Shown here in pieces: positions 44,945 to 54,572 of a stretch of DNA of 64,000 bases; the first letter of the stretch is position 1; every line of letters starts with the position of its first letter. The DNA lies in NCBI RefSeq assembly GCF_016653465.1, contig NZ_NHSQ01000057.1, positions 20,544 to 84,543 of the forward strand, read 5' to 3'. This DNA is from Thiocystis minor. Lineage in GTDB: Bacteria; Pseudomonadota; Gammaproteobacteria; Chromatiales; Chromatiaceae. The notes beneath the pieces are model-generated. The model was not told the origin of the DNA. It was given only the letters and a program-made list of their open reading frames with translations, and did no database searches. The position numbers and the translations under genes were made by a program.

Positions 44945-46324
44945 TCACTCCCCCAAGCACCGTCTCACATGCGCGAGAAACCGACCGGTCCAGCCGTTTC
45001 CGCCGACATCGCGTAGATGACTGTAGCAGGCGAGCAGATTGCCTTGCACGATTCCGTCATGCGCTCCGTCCACCCCGGCGCCACGCAGGATGTCGTAACC
45101 ATAGATCCAGGACGGATCGGGCCGCACCACGGCTGAGTGGTGGAACTCATGGGCGGCGATGTCAGCGGGTCGAGGCGTGAGTCGCGGCCAGGGAAAATCC
45201 GCCGTCTCGCGCAATCTGACATAGCCCCTGCCCTGCGGTCGCGGGCGCATCTCGACCTCGGCCTTGAGCGCGCCGACCATCGCGCGGCGCTCGCCGTTCC
45301 AGCTCATGCCTTCGCAGAGATACATGAGGCCGCCGCACTCGGCGTAGACCGGCCCGCCGTCGGCGATGAACTCGGCGATTCCCTGACGCATCGAGCGATT
45401 GGCTTCCAGTTCGGCCATGCGGCATTCGGGGAAACCGCCGCCGAGAAAGAGCGCGTCCACGTCTGGAGGTTCGGCGTCGGCGACTGGGCTGAAGGACACC
45501 AGTTCCGCGCCGCCGGCGGCGAGTGCACGTAGATCGTCCGGATAGTAGAAACCGAATGCCGCGTCTCGGGCGATGCCGATTCGTAGGGGCGCACCGTCAA
45601 ACGCGACCCTCGATGCGGGCGGCGCGACTGGATCGGGGCGCGGCACCTGCTCGGCAATCGCGATCAGTCGATCCAGATCGACCTGTTCGGCGATCCGGCG
45701 ACGAATCCCCTCGATCCAGGCTTCGGCGCCATCGGCTTCATTGCTGGGCATCAACCCCAGATGACGTTCTTCGATCGCGATCGCGTCATCCCGATGCAGC
45801 ACGCCAAGCACCGGCAGATCCGTATAGTGCTCGACGACACGGACAAGATTGACGGCATGACGGGTACCGCCGACCCGATTGAGCACGACACCAGCAAGAT
45901 TGAGATCAGGATCGAAGGCCCGATAGCCGAGCAGGAGGGGCGCGATCCCGCGCGCCATGCCATGACAGTTGACGACTAGAATGACCGGGGCTTGCAGATG
46001 TTTGGCGAGTTCGGCGTTGCTGTTGGCGCCGGCCAGGTCGGTGCTGTCGAACAGGCCGACATTGCCCTCGATCAGCCCGAGATCGGCGGTGCCGAGTTCG
46101 TGACCGAAGGCGGCGGCGATCTCGGCCCGGTCCATGGTGTGGAAATCCAGGTTGAAACAGGCGCGTCCTGCGGCCTGCGTCAACCAGAGCGGGTCGATGA
46201 AGTCAGGGCCTTTCTTGAAAGGCTGTACGACCAGACCGCGATTGCGCCATTCGCGACAGAGTCCGATCGTCAGCGTGGTCTTGCCGGAGGATTTCTGCGG
46301 CGCGGCGAGATAGAGATGGGCCAT
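44945..46324 (-). CDS. dsrN: DsrN, siroheme amidase (cobyrinic acid a,c-diamide synthase-like)
   Basis: The 459-residue protein has the CobB/CbiA architecture. An N-terminal P-loop-like domain begins YLAAPQKSSGKTTLTIGLCR. The C-terminal class I glutamine amidotransferase domain has the nucleophile Cys in YAECGGLMYL and the catalytic His in AHEFHHSAVV. DsrN is thought to amidate siroheme for reverse dissimilatory sulfite reductase. It starts 5 bases after dsrP ends and is the last gene of the operon here. Confidence 0.93.
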   Translation of the reverse strand: MAHLYLAAPQKSSGKTTLTIGLCREWRNRGLVVQPFKKGPDFIDPLWLTQAAGRACFNLDFHTMDRAEIAAAFGHELGTADLGLIEGNVGLFDSTDLAGANSNAELAKHLQAPVILVVNCHGMARGIAPLLLGYRAFDPDLNLAGVVLNRVGGTRHAVNLVRVVEHYTDLPVLGVLHRDDAIAIEERHLGLMPSNEADGAEAWIEGIRRRIAEQVDLDRLIAIAEQVPRPDPVAPPASRVAFDGAPLRIGIARDAAFGFYYPDDLRALAAGGAELVSFSPVADAEPPDVDALFLGGGFPECRMAELEANRSMRQGIAEFIADGGPVYAECGGLMYLCEGMSWNGERRAMVGALKAEVEMRPRPQGRGYVRLRETADFPWPRLTPRPADIAAHEFHHSAVVRPDPSWIYGYDILRGAGVDGAHDGIVQGNLLACYSHLRDVGGNGWTGRFLAHVRRCLGE

Positions 46325-46329
46325 CGGTC

Positions 46330-47592
46330 TCAGGCCGGCTTGGCGAATGCCTCCTCGCTCAGGGTTTCCTCGTCGACCGGCACCACGTCGTCCGCCAGCG
46401 ATTCGGGCAGGAATTGCAGCACCCGCACACCCACCACCGTGATGATCAGTGCTATCGCGACTCCGCCGAGCCCTAGCAGAACCTCGGGGATGGTGGGACT
46501 GTAGGGTCCAGGCTGACCGTTGACGCCATCGAAAAAGCCGGACTCCAGGATGGTTTGACCGGGGAACATCTGGATGGGATAGGCTTGGCTACCGATGATG
46601 ATCACGTAGAGGGTCGCTAGTCCGCCCAGGATGACCAGGGAACAGGCGGCCACGATCCAGTTGCGCTCCTTACTCAACTCCGGGTGATAGAGAATCCCGA
46701 GCGGCAGCAGACCGCCGATCAGCACCCAGCCAACCCAGAACAGGAAGGTATAGATTCCGCCGCTCAGCATCAGCCAGTGCTCCAAGCCATCGTTCTTGGC
46801 GCCGTAGAGATTGGTCAGGTGATACACCAGGGTGAAATAGAGTACACCGGCGACGAAGACGCCCAGAAGATTCTTCAAACGTCTCAAGACTTTGGGTCCG
46901 ATCGGACGGCCTTCGTCGTTGAAGGCGAACAGCAGCACCAGCATGAAGATTGCCAGTCCGTAGGCGAAGGACATGATGACGAACATGGGCGCCAGAATCG
47001 CCGCGTCATAGGCCTGGCGGGCGACCAGAAAGCCGAAGATGGCGCCGGTGCCGGTCGTCAGCGCGAGGCGCCACAGAAAGGCCAGGATGCCGACCGGCCG
47101 ATTGAACGGCCCGCCCTGACGATCCGCCATGGTCCAGAGATAGGCGATGACGATCACCATGAAACCGGTGTAGAGGAAGATGTTCCAGGCAAAGATGGAG
47201 CTGAAATTGTAGTTCGTCATCGCGACGATGAGTCGCTCGGGACGCCCCAGATCCATGACCAGCACCAGCAAACCGCCCATCAGGAGCGCCACGGCCAGCA
47301 AGCCGGAGAGACGTCCGAGCGGCTTGTAGATCGGTTTGTGGAAGACGGTGCCGATGGAGGCGATATTGAGCGCGCCGGACGCGGCGATGATGAGGAACAC
47401 GGCGAAGACGTGCGGGGTACCCCACACCACCGAGTTATTCATGCCGGTGACCCAGTGGCCGGTGTGCTCCATGTAGCCGAAGGCGAGAACGGCCGTCCCC
47501 GCGACCGCGGCCAGAATGCCGAGGATGCTCCAATAACGAGCGGGTGGAATACGCCACTCGCGATAGACGATTCGTTTCATGATCGGTTTCAC
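46330..47592 (-). CDS. dsrP: DsrP, NrfD-like integral membrane subunit
   Basis: The 420-residue protein has about ten hydrophobic segments and the NrfD/PsrC-type sequence (for example NYNFSSIFAWNIFLYTGFMV). In the DsrMKJOP complex it forms, with DsrM, the membrane part that exchanges electrons with the quinone pool. It lies between dsrO and dsrN with short gaps. The final 25 residues are acidic. Confidence 0.93.
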   Translation of the reverse strand: MKPIMKRIVYREWRIPPARYWSILGILAAVAGTAVLAFGYMEHTGHWVTGMNNSVVWGTPHVFAVFLIIAASGALNIASIGTVFHKPIYKPLGRLSGLLAVALLMGGLLVLVMDLGRPERLIVAMTNYNFSSIFAWNIFLYTGFMVIVIAYLWTMADRQGGPFNRPVGILAFLWRLALTTGTGAIFGFLVARQAYDAAILAPMFVIMSFAYGLAIFMLVLLFAFNDEGRPIGPKVLRRLKNLLGVFVAGVLYFTLVYHLTNLYGAKNDGLEHWLMLSGGIYTFLFWVGWVLIGGLLPLGILYHPELSKERNWIVAACSLVILGGLATLYVIIIGSQAYPIQMFPGQTILESGFFDGVNGQPGPYSPTIPEVLLGLGGVAIALIITVVGVRVLQFLPESLADDVVPVDEETLSEEAFAKPA

Positions 47593-47619
47593 TCGCCTGA
47601 TTGAGACGCCGGAATGGAT

Positions 47620-48405
47620 TTAGACGCCGGAATAGCGCACGCCCGTGTTCAGGGACAGATCCTCGCGGATCTGCCGGCTCGGCATGTCCTTGAGCAATTG
47701 GCTGATCGGGCTCGCGGGATCCTTAAGATCGCCAAACACGATCGCATGGTGGCCCTCGGCGGCACAGGCATCGACGCAGGCCGTAGACTCCTCGCCGAAA
47801 TCGCGGCGGTGGACACAGAGGTTGCAACTCTCGACGCAACCCTTGCCGCGCGGGACGGCCGTGAGTTGACCGTGCACGGCCTCGTGGATAAAGTTTCTGG
47901 CCTTATAGGGACAGGCCATCATGCAATAGCGGCAGCCGATGCAGAGGTGGCGGTCCACCATGACGATGCCATCCGCGCGCTTGAACGAGGCGCCCGTGGG
48001 ACAGACATCGACGCAGGGCGGATGCTCGCAGTGCTGGCACATCATGGGCAGCGTGGTGACCCGCCCGGTCTGGTTGTCCTGGAGCTTGACCTTGCGGATC
48101 CAGACCGCCTTCTGACTGTCCCACTTGAGCGGCGACTGGCTCTCCGGCTTCGACTGCATATCGAGCCCGTTCTCCCGATCGCAGGCCGCAACGCAGGCCG
48201 AGCAGCCGTCGACACATTTAGCGGTATCGATCAGCAGACCCCAGCGAACATCGGCGGTGACCGGCTCCGAGCGCGGCGCAGCGGCGACCGCATGCAGCAG
48301 CACGCCGGGGGCGACTACCGCGGCCGTGACGCCGGCGGCCACGCCCATGAAGGCGCGGCGGCTGGGATCGACCGCTTCATCGATGGCTTCGTTTTCGTCT
48401 TTCAT
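47620..48405 (-). CDS. dsrO: DsrO, periplasmic iron-sulfur subunit
   Basis: The 261-residue protein starts at the ATG at 48405, one base after the dsrJ stop. It has a Tat signal, SRRAFMGVAAGVTAAVV, and four clusters of cysteines with the ferredoxin pattern (CVDGCSACVAACDRENG, CQHCEHPPCVDVCPTGA, CIGCRYCMMACPYKAR, CNLCVHRRDFG). It passes electrons between DsrJ and DsrP on the periplasmic side. Confidence 0.94.
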   Translation of the reverse strand: MKDENEAIDEAVDPSRRAFMGVAAGVTAAVVAPGVLLHAVAAAPRSEPVTADVRWGLLIDTAKCVDGCSACVAACDRENGLDMQSKPESQSPLKWDSQKAVWIRKVKLQDNQTGRVTTLPMMCQHCEHPPCVDVCPTGASFKRADGIVMVDRHLCIGCRYCMMACPYKARNFIHEAVHGQLTAVPRGKGCVESCNLCVHRRDFGEESTACVDACAAEGHHAIVFGDLKDPASPISQLLKDMPSRQIREDLSLNTGVRYSGV

Positions 48406-48406
48406 C

Positions 48407-48880
48407 TCAGTGGTCCTCTCCATCGCGACGAGACTGGACCAACGGCCCGACACCCGCCGCCCGATGCGCGGCAATGGCCGTGGCATCGAGTCGCGCCCCA
48501 TTGGGCACGGCGGCGTGACAGTCGAAGCAATTCAGGTCGATGGCGGCGAACGCATGGCAGGCGCCACAGAACTGATCCGGATCGTTGATTGGCCTGGGAA
48601 CCCGTTCCTGGTCGTAGCTGATATGGCAGTCGACACAACCGGACAGGCTGTATTTCTCGGTTCGGATGCCTTCATGAACCGTGGCGATGCGTTGATGCTT
48701 GATGAACTCCATGTGCTGACGGCGTATCCGTTCGGTTGGCTCGACACAGGATTCAAGCCCCGCGGCCCGCGAGCCTTCGACCACGTAACGCTTCACGTCC
48801 TCCGCCTGAACGGTCTGGACGGCAAGCGTCCAGACCAATCCGACGGCGACGAGGCTCGCTCTGAGTACGGCTGTAGCCAT
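48407..48880 (-). CDS. dsrJ: DsrJ, triheme cytochrome c
   Basis: The 157-residue protein has an N-terminal signal peptide or anchor (about 5-26) and three heme-binding motifs: CVDCH (82-86), CGACH (105-109) and CFDCH (118-122). Cys45 (LESCVEP) corresponds to the unusual cysteine heme ligand described for DsrJ. It is a periplasmic part of DsrMKJOP. The start at 48880 gives the signal peptide directly; the longer open frame upstream is a shadow of dsrL. Confidence 0.95.
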   Translation of the reverse strand: MATAVLRASLVAVGLVWTLAVQTVQAEDVKRYVVEGSRAAGLESCVEPTERIRRQHMEFIKHQRIATVHEGIRTEKYSLSGCVDCHISYDQERVPRPINDPDQFCGACHAFAAIDLNCFDCHAAVPNGARLDATAIAAHRAAGVGPLVQSRRDGEDH

Positions 48881-48897
48881 CGACGCCTCCAAGGGCC

Positions 48898-50862
48898 TTA
48901 CTCGCCCAGTCCCATCTTGATGTAACCGGTCGGACAAACGTCGGCGCAGATGTGACAACCGATGCACTTGGCATAGTCGGTATCCACGTAACGGCCGGTT
49001 GTCCGACTGTTCTTGTCGACCCGGAAGACAGCGTCCTGCGGGCAGAAGATCACGCAGTTGTCGCACTCGAAGCACATGCCGCAACTCATGCAGCGCTTGG
49101 CTTCGTCGATCGCTTCGGCCTCGGTCAGCCCGATGACGCGCTCGTGGAAATGACCCAGCACGTCCTCGGAACTCGGCACCTCTTCCTTGCGCAGATTGCG
49201 CGCCACGTAGTTGAAGTGTCCCAGGAAGAGTTCGTCGTGCGGGATGACCTCGGCGCCCGAGCGATCCTCGTAGTTGTGGATGGCGTAGTTGGCGGAAGAC
49301 GTCCCGCGCATGTCGCCGCGCTCGGCTGGCTTGAAGGCTTCCGGGGCCAGATGCGCCTCGGTCATCTTGTCCAGCAGATTGAAGTGATGCACGTCGACCT
49401 TGGGGCGGCGCTTGTGCTCGGCCTGATTGACATAGGCGTCGATGGACTCGACCGCGATCCAGGCCTGACCGATGGCGGTGGTCAGCAGATGCGGGCGGAT
49501 AATGTCGCCGGCGACGAAATGCCCCGCCTTCCCCGGCACCTGATAGAACTTGTCGGAGTCCATCAAACCGCGGCCATTGTCGAACTTTTCCAGACCGGAG
49601 AGATCCCCGCCCTGCCCGATGGCGGAGACGATCAGGTCGGCGGCCAGCACGCGCTCGGTGCCCTCGACAGGTGTCGGACGGCCATCGGTCATGGCGCAGT
49701 CGGCGACCTTCAGACCGGTCGCGCGACCGTTGGCGTCCTTGATGACTTCGAGCGGCATGACGCCGTCGAGGATGGTCACGCCCTCGCGGGTGGCGTCATG
49801 TACCTCGTGTTCGGAGGCGGTCATCTTGTCGCGGGTGAACAACGAGGTCAAGGTGACCTCGGCGCCCTCGGCGGCGGCGGCATTCGCGGCATCGTGCGCC
49901 ACGTAGCCATCGCGGATGACGGTTTCGGGCAGATCGCTGTTGCCGGTCTTGGTGATGTGACCGAGCCGGCGCGCGACCGAGACCACGTCGATGGAGGTGT
50001 CGCCGCCGCCGACGCAGACCACCTTGTCGGCGGTGAACTTCATCCGGCCTTCGTTATACGCCTTGAGGAAGGCGACGCCCGAGACGCAGTTCGGGGTGCC
50101 CTGCCAGCCCGGCACCGGCAGACCGCGCCCGGATTGACAGCCGATCGCCCAGAGGATGGCGTCATAGTCCTTCTCAAGCTGTTCCACACTGACATCGGTG
50201 CCGACGCGGGTCTTGAGTTTGACCTCGACCTGGCCCAGATCGAGGATGCGCTGAATCTCGGCGTCGAGCTTGTCGCGCGGCACGCGATAGCCGGGGATGC
50301 CGAAACGGAACATGCCGCCCAGACCCTCGTTCGACTCGAAAATCGTGCAGGCGTGCCCCTTGCGACGCAGGTTATAGGCCGCCGCCAGACCGGCTGGGCC
50401 ACCGCCGATGATGGCGACGCGCTTGCCGGTGTCGGCCGGCGCGGCGTCGAACTTGTAACCGTTGGCGATGGCGGTATCGCCGATGAATTGCTCGACCGCG
50501 TTGATGCCGACGAAATCTTCAAGCTCATTGCGGTTACAGCCGTCCTGACAGGGCGCGGGACAGACCCGACCCATCATGGACGGAAAGGGATTGGCGTCGG
50601 TGGAGCGGCGGAAGGCGTATTCATGCCGATCCATGCCCGCCGGCGGCTGCTCCATGCCACGCACGATCTGCAGCCAGCCGCGAATATCCTCGCCCGAGGG
50701 ACAGCTTCCCTGACAGGGAGGCGTCTTGTGGACATAGGTCGGACACTTGTGTGAGGTGTCCTGATTGAAAATCTTGTCGGTCAGTTTGTCCCAAACATGA
50801 TTGCCGTCTTCAAAACGGCGCCATGAGGGCTTGGTCTTCATCTCGTCGCTGGAAGTCGCCAT
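48898..50862 (-). CDS. dsrL: DsrL, NAD(P)H:acceptor iron-sulfur flavoprotein
   Basis: The 654-residue protein is GltD-like. It has N-terminal cluster cysteines (CPTYVHKTPPCQGSCPSG, CPAPCQDGCNR), an FAD motif (VAIIGGGPAGLAAAYNLR), an NAD(P) motif (VVCVGGGDTSIDVVSVARR) and C-terminal ferredoxin clusters (CMSCGMCFECDNCVIFCPQ and CIGCHICADVCPTGYI). DsrL interacts with DsrAB and is needed for sulfur oxidation. Its presence marks the oxidative direction. Confidence 0.95.
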   Translation of the reverse strand: MATSSDEMKTKPSWRRFEDGNHVWDKLTDKIFNQDTSHKCPTYVHKTPPCQGSCPSGEDIRGWLQIVRGMEQPPAGMDRHEYAFRRSTDANPFPSMMGRVCPAPCQDGCNRNELEDFVGINAVEQFIGDTAIANGYKFDAAPADTGKRVAIIGGGPAGLAAAYNLRRKGHACTIFESNEGLGGMFRFGIPGYRVPRDKLDAEIQRILDLGQVEVKLKTRVGTDVSVEQLEKDYDAILWAIGCQSGRGLPVPGWQGTPNCVSGVAFLKAYNEGRMKFTADKVVCVGGGDTSIDVVSVARRLGHITKTGNSDLPETVIRDGYVAHDAANAAAAEGAEVTLTSLFTRDKMTASEHEVHDATREGVTILDGVMPLEVIKDANGRATGLKVADCAMTDGRPTPVEGTERVLAADLIVSAIGQGGDLSGLEKFDNGRGLMDSDKFYQVPGKAGHFVAGDIIRPHLLTTAIGQAWIAVESIDAYVNQAEHKRRPKVDVHHFNLLDKMTEAHLAPEAFKPAERGDMRGTSSANYAIHNYEDRSGAEVIPHDELFLGHFNYVARNLRKEEVPSSEDVLGHFHERVIGLTEAEAIDEAKRCMSCGMCFECDNCVIFCPQDAVFRVDKNSRTTGRYVDTDYAKCIGCHICADVCPTGYIKMGLGE

Positions 50863-50999
50863 CGTGTTCAGTCTCCTCTACCAAATGATGCCCTGACGCG
50901 GGATCAGGGGGGTTCGTATCAGGTCGCGAGGCCGGGTCGCGCAGCGGGCAACGCCCTGCCCTTGCGGATGGCCCCGGTCAGGCCGCCTCGTCTGTCTCG

Positions 51000-52565
51000 T
51001 TATTCTTCGTTCGGATCGGCGTCGTTCAGATCGTCTTCGTCGTCGAGGTCATCATCCTCGGCGTCGTCATCGGGTCCTGGAGTCAGCACGATGGCATCTC
51101 CCACCAGTTGATGCAGACTGATGATCTGATCCATCTCCATGCCGTAATAGGGCAACACCTTGCTGAACTGCGTCTTGCAGATGGCGCAGATGGCGGCCAT
51201 GTGGGTGACGCCCTTTTCCTGAATGACATTGTTCAGCGCATCGAGACGGGGCTTGGCGCCCTTGACCCGAAGTTCCATCAGATCGTCGGTCAGCAGACCG
51301 CCGCCGCCGCCGCAACAGAAGGTCCGGTCGCGGATGGTGTCCTCGTCCATATCGTAAAAATGGTTGCAGACCGCTCGAATAATGTCGCGCGGGATATCGA
51401 ACTGACCGCCGGGCACGTCGCCCATCCGCGAGGCGCGGGCCACGTTGCAACTGTCGTGATAGGTCAGAACCTTGTCGTCGTTCTCGCTCTTGTCGAAGGT
51501 CAGCTTGCCGCGCTGGATCAGGTCGTGGGTGAACTCGCAGATATGCTGCGGCACCGGATAGCGCGGATCCAGGAAATCCCAGGGGCCAGCCAAGGTGTTC
51601 AGAAAACTGTAGGCGACGCGCCAGGCATGACCGCACTCGCCGAAGATAATGCGCTTGACCTTGAGCTTGATGGCAGCTTCGCGGATGCGTTGGGACACGC
51701 GGCGCATGTTCTCGTAGGAACCGATGAACATGCCGAAGTTGGCCGCTTCCGAGGCATGCGAACTCAGGGTCCAGGAAATCCCCGCCTCATGGAAGACCTT
51801 GCCGTAGCCGATCAGACCGTCGACATGCGGCTCGGCGAAAAAGTCCGCCGAGGGGGTGACCAGCAGGATCTCGGCCCCCTCCTGGTCGATCGGAAAGCGG
51901 ACCTTGACGCCGGTGTCGTCGAAAACGTCTTCTTCCAACCCTTCCAGGGTATCCGCCAGCGCCGGGCCGGGCAGCCCGAGATTGTTGCCAATCTTGTAAA
52001 CCTTGGCGATGATTTCGTTACAGTATTTCTGCCCGACGCCAATGCTGTCCATGATCTCGCGCGCGGCCATCGAGATTTCGGCCGTGTCGATCCCATAGGG
52101 ACAGAAGACCGAGCAACGGCGGCACTGCGAACACTGGTGGAAATAGCTGTACCAGTCGTCCAGCACCTCCTTGGTGAAATCCTCGGCACCGACCAGTTTC
52201 GGGAAAAACCGCCCCGCCAGGGTGAAATAGCGCCGATAGACCTTGCGCATCAGATCCTGACGACCGACCGGCATGTTCTTCGGATCGCTGGTGCCCAGGA
52301 AATAATGGCACTTATCGGTACAGGCGCCGCACTTGACGCAGGAGTCCATGTAGACCCGTAGCGAGCGGTATTTGCCCAGCAGGTCGCCCATCTTGTCGAT
52401 GGCCTTCGCCTGCCAGTCATCGACCAGTTCGCCCGGAAAACCAAGCGCGTCCTGGAACTCGGGCTTCGCCACAAACGGCAGGCTATGCGCCATCGCACCG
52501 GAAGTGACCGCCGGAACTTCGGTGTACTGGGTCAGTTCCGGAACTACAAATGTTGCCTTGGCCAT
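51000..52565 (-). CDS. dsrK: DsrK, HdrD-like catalytic iron-sulfur subunit
   Basis: The 521-residue protein has two 4Fe-4S motifs (CVKCGACTDKCHYFLG and CSQCRRCSVFCPYGID) and cysteine-rich CCG-type motifs (HDSCNVARA, then FCCGGGGGLL) of heterodisulfide reductase HdrD, the site that reacts with the DsrC disulfide. A long acidic tail of Asp and Glu (last 25 residues) extends beyond the catalytic part. It is paired with DsrM in the membrane complex. Confidence 0.94.
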   Translation of the reverse strand: MAKATFVVPELTQYTEVPAVTSGAMAHSLPFVAKPEFQDALGFPGELVDDWQAKAIDKMGDLLGKYRSLRVYMDSCVKCGACTDKCHYFLGTSDPKNMPVGRQDLMRKVYRRYFTLAGRFFPKLVGAEDFTKEVLDDWYSYFHQCSQCRRCSVFCPYGIDTAEISMAAREIMDSIGVGQKYCNEIIAKVYKIGNNLGLPGPALADTLEGLEEDVFDDTGVKVRFPIDQEGAEILLVTPSADFFAEPHVDGLIGYGKVFHEAGISWTLSSHASEAANFGMFIGSYENMRRVSQRIREAAIKLKVKRIIFGECGHAWRVAYSFLNTLAGPWDFLDPRYPVPQHICEFTHDLIQRGKLTFDKSENDDKVLTYHDSCNVARASRMGDVPGGQFDIPRDIIRAVCNHFYDMDEDTIRDRTFCCGGGGGLLTDDLMELRVKGAKPRLDALNNVIQEKGVTHMAAICAICKTQFSKVLPYYGMEMDQIISLHQLVGDAIVLTPGPDDDAEDDDLDDEDDLNDADPNEE

Positions 52566-52621
52566 GGATCAACCTCGTATGCAAGCGACGCCTTGGGCGC
52601 GCTGGGGGTCTCGCGTTGGAC

Positions 52622-53353
52622 TCATTTCTGTTCGAGTTGTTTTGCCCAGGGCGCGATATGACGAACCTCGCGCGGGTTGTCGGCCTGATTGCGGGTCGGG
52701 CTGAAAAAGAGTCCGGGGGCATGCAGCAGCTTGCTGTACGGGAACACGATCATCAGCAGCGCGACCAGGAAAAGATGCAACAACAGCAACGGATCGGCCG
52801 GGAGCGGCTGGATCTCGTAGGTATAAAGCCCCAGGAAGAAGGCTTTGATTTCCACCACGTCCGTATGGAACACGAATTTCATCAGCAGGCCCGTGCAACC
52901 GATCAGAACCAGCAGCGCCAGGATCAGGTGATCCGAGGGCGATGAAATGTACCGCACGCGGTCGACCAGAAAACGGCGCGCCCAGAGACCGCCGAGGCCC
53001 ACGATCATGGCCATGCCTCCGTAAATGCCGAAGGGCTGCACCAGTTGAATCGGGAACCAGACCGGCTCCATGAAATAGCGCAGATGCCGCAGCGTGACCA
53101 GCAGCAGTCCGAAATGGAACATCCAACCGAAGATCCAGGTCCATTTGTTGCCCCGAAACAGGCTCTCGAACAGGACAACTTCGCGCGTCATCCGCAAGAC
53201 CACGCCGCGGGTCGTGGTCGGCGCCGGCGTCGTCGGGATCTTCAAGGGCGCGGGGGTCATCGTGTACTGCGCGATCTTGAAGACCAGGCCAGTGACGAGA
53301 ACCAGAGCGGCAAAATAGAACAGGAAGACGTAGAAATTCGTCAGAAACGCCAT
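52622..53353 (-). CDS. dsrM: DsrM, heme b membrane subunit
   Basis: The 243-residue protein has five to six hydrophobic helices and His residues in the NarI/cytochrome b pattern (WMFHFGLLLVTLRHLRYF, LLLLHLFLVALLMIVFPYSK). It anchors DsrK and binds diheme b. It follows the strong hairpin that separates it from dsrC. Confidence 0.92.
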   Translation of the reverse strand: MAFLTNFYVFLFYFAALVLVTGLVFKIAQYTMTPAPLKIPTTPAPTTTRGVVLRMTREVVLFESLFRGNKWTWIFGWMFHFGLLLVTLRHLRYFMEPVWFPIQLVQPFGIYGGMAMIVGLGGLWARRFLVDRVRYISSPSDHLILALLVLIGCTGLLMKFVFHTDVVEIKAFFLGLYTYEIQPLPADPLLLLHLFLVALLMIVFPYSKLLHAPGLFFSPTRNQADNPREVRHIAPWAKQLEQK

Positions 53354-53386
53354 GTCTCCGCTACCTCGGTGGATCGATAATAAGGT

Positions 53387-53410
53387 CCGGGGAGCCCGAG
53401 GGCTCCCCGG
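53387..53410. promoter_or_regulatory. perfect 10-bp hairpin between dsrC and dsrM
   Basis: CCGGGGAGCC and GGCTCCCCGG form a perfect stem around the loop CGAG, in the 69-base gap after the dsrC stop. There is no T-run, so it is more likely a transcript-stabilizing or attenuating structure than a full terminator, given that dsrM to dsrN follow. Confidence 0.6.
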
Positions 53411-53422
53411 AGAACCGCTGCC

Positions 53423-53761
53423 TTAGACGCAGCCGGTCGGCTTGGGAAGACCGGCGAAACGGCACGCCTGCTTAGCGGGTCCGTAAGGGAACAGGCTGTA
53501 GAGATATTTGCTGTTGCCCTTTTCCTTGCCCAGCTTCTTGCCGACGGCCTTGGTCAGGACGCGCACGGCGGGGGCGATCTGATATTCCTCGTAGTACTCA
53601 CGCAGGAATCTGATGATGTCCCAATGCTCCTCGGTGAGCTCCAGGTTGTCCTGCTTGGCCATCACGCCGGCAATCCCTTCAACCCACTCGTTCAGGTTGG
53701 CCAGATAGCCTTCTTCGTCCACGGCATACTGCTTGCCGTCAACCTCGATCGTGTCTGACAT
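53423..53761 (-). CDS. dsrC: DsrC, sulfur-relay protein with two C-terminal cysteines
   Basis: The 112-residue protein has the DsrC/TusE fold and a C-terminal arm with the two conserved cysteines Cys100 (KQACRF) and penultimate Cys111 (TGCV). These carry sulfur as a persulfide or trisulfide and form the disulfide reduced by DsrK. The ATG at 53761 follows a GAGAGG site. A second family member without cysteines is encoded at 60494-60832. Confidence 0.97.
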   Translation of the reverse strand: MSDTIEVDGKQYAVDEEGYLANLNEWVEGIAGVMAKQDNLELTEEHWDIIRFLREYYEEYQIAPAVRVLTKAVGKKLGKEKGNSKYLYSLFPYGPAKQACRFAGLPKPTGCV

Positions 53762-53798
53762 TGCGCTATTCCTCTCTTGATTTCGGTAAAAACGAAAA

Positions 53799-54107
53799 CT
53801 ACAACCAGGCTTGAACCGTGTCGTGTTCCGCGGTGAGATCCACGAAGCCCGCATAGTCCACGACACTGATCCCAGCGATCACGCGCTCATCGGAAAAACC
53901 CCGCGCTTTCAGATCGGGGCCGAGCACATGGATTTTAAGCTTGTCGAGCGCGCCGGCCACCTGGGCCTCCACGCTGGTACCCGACAGCGCCGCGTAGATA
54001 CCATCCTCGAACAGCAGGACGGCCGCGCCATCGGTGGCAAACTTCAAACAGGATTCTAGCGAATTCCGCTCGAAGGGTGATTTATTAACGGTATGCAGAA
54101 TGGCCAT
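53799..54107 (-). CDS. dsrH: DsrH, sulfurtransferase subunit
   Basis: The 102-residue protein is of the TusB/DsrH type (AILHTVNKSPFERNSLESCL, DGAAVLLFEDGIYAAL). The ATG at 54107 is preferred over the upstream GTG because GGGGAG sits about 8 bases before it. With DsrE and DsrF it forms the hexameric DsrEFH that hands sulfur to DsrC. Confidence 0.94.
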   Translation of the reverse strand: MAILHTVNKSPFERNSLESCLKFATDGAAVLLFEDGIYAALSGTSVEAQVAGALDKLKIHVLGPDLKARGFSDERVIAGISVVDYAGFVDLTAEHDTVQAWL

Positions 54108-54149
54108 GCGAGTCACTCCCCGGAGACTTTAGGATCGCGAGACAGAGGA

Positions 54150-54560
54150 TCAGAAGCTGAAGATCGCATCGGAGTCGTTCATCAGTTCGCTGACGCGCGC
54201 CGAATCGATCACCTCGACGATGTTGTCGATCTCTTCCTCGGTCTCGAAATCCTCCCAGGCGATCTCGACCAGATCCTCCTGAGTGATCCCGCGCGCTTCC
54301 ATGGAGGCGCGATCCACATAGATTTTCTTGACCTCATAGTCGCCCAGGGTGCGATAGGTCGGGGAGAAGTTTTTCATCCCGATGCCCTTGGTATCCTGAC
54401 CCTTGGTGAGCTGATAGACCCCGTCATCGAGAAACACGACGCTCACGTCCTGATCGAAGGCGGCGCCGATCAGCACGACTTCCAGGGCCTCCCAGGCGTA
54501 AATCGTCCCGTAGGGGGCCTTGCGGTTGAGGTACATGAATTTCTTCACGACTTCCGACAT
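54150..54560 (-). CDS. dsrF: DsrF, sulfurtransferase subunit
   Basis: The 136-residue protein is of the TusC/DsrF type (KKFMYLNRKAPYGTIYAWEA, FDQDVSVVFLDDGVYQLTKG). It follows dsrE after 12 bases and is a structural part of DsrEFH. Confidence 0.95.
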   Translation of the reverse strand: MSEVVKKFMYLNRKAPYGTIYAWEALEVVLIGAAFDQDVSVVFLDDGVYQLTKGQDTKGIGMKNFSPTYRTLGDYEVKKIYVDRASMEARGITQEDLVEIAWEDFETEEEIDNIVEVIDSARVSELMNDSDAIFSF

Positions 54561-54572
54561 GTCTGGATCCCC

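Noticed and set aside
48952..50754. Long plus-strand open frame (600 codons) opposite dsrL
   Set aside because: It is fully antisense to dsrL, whose cysteine motifs and nucleotide-binding motifs are intact. The frame has no recognisable motif.
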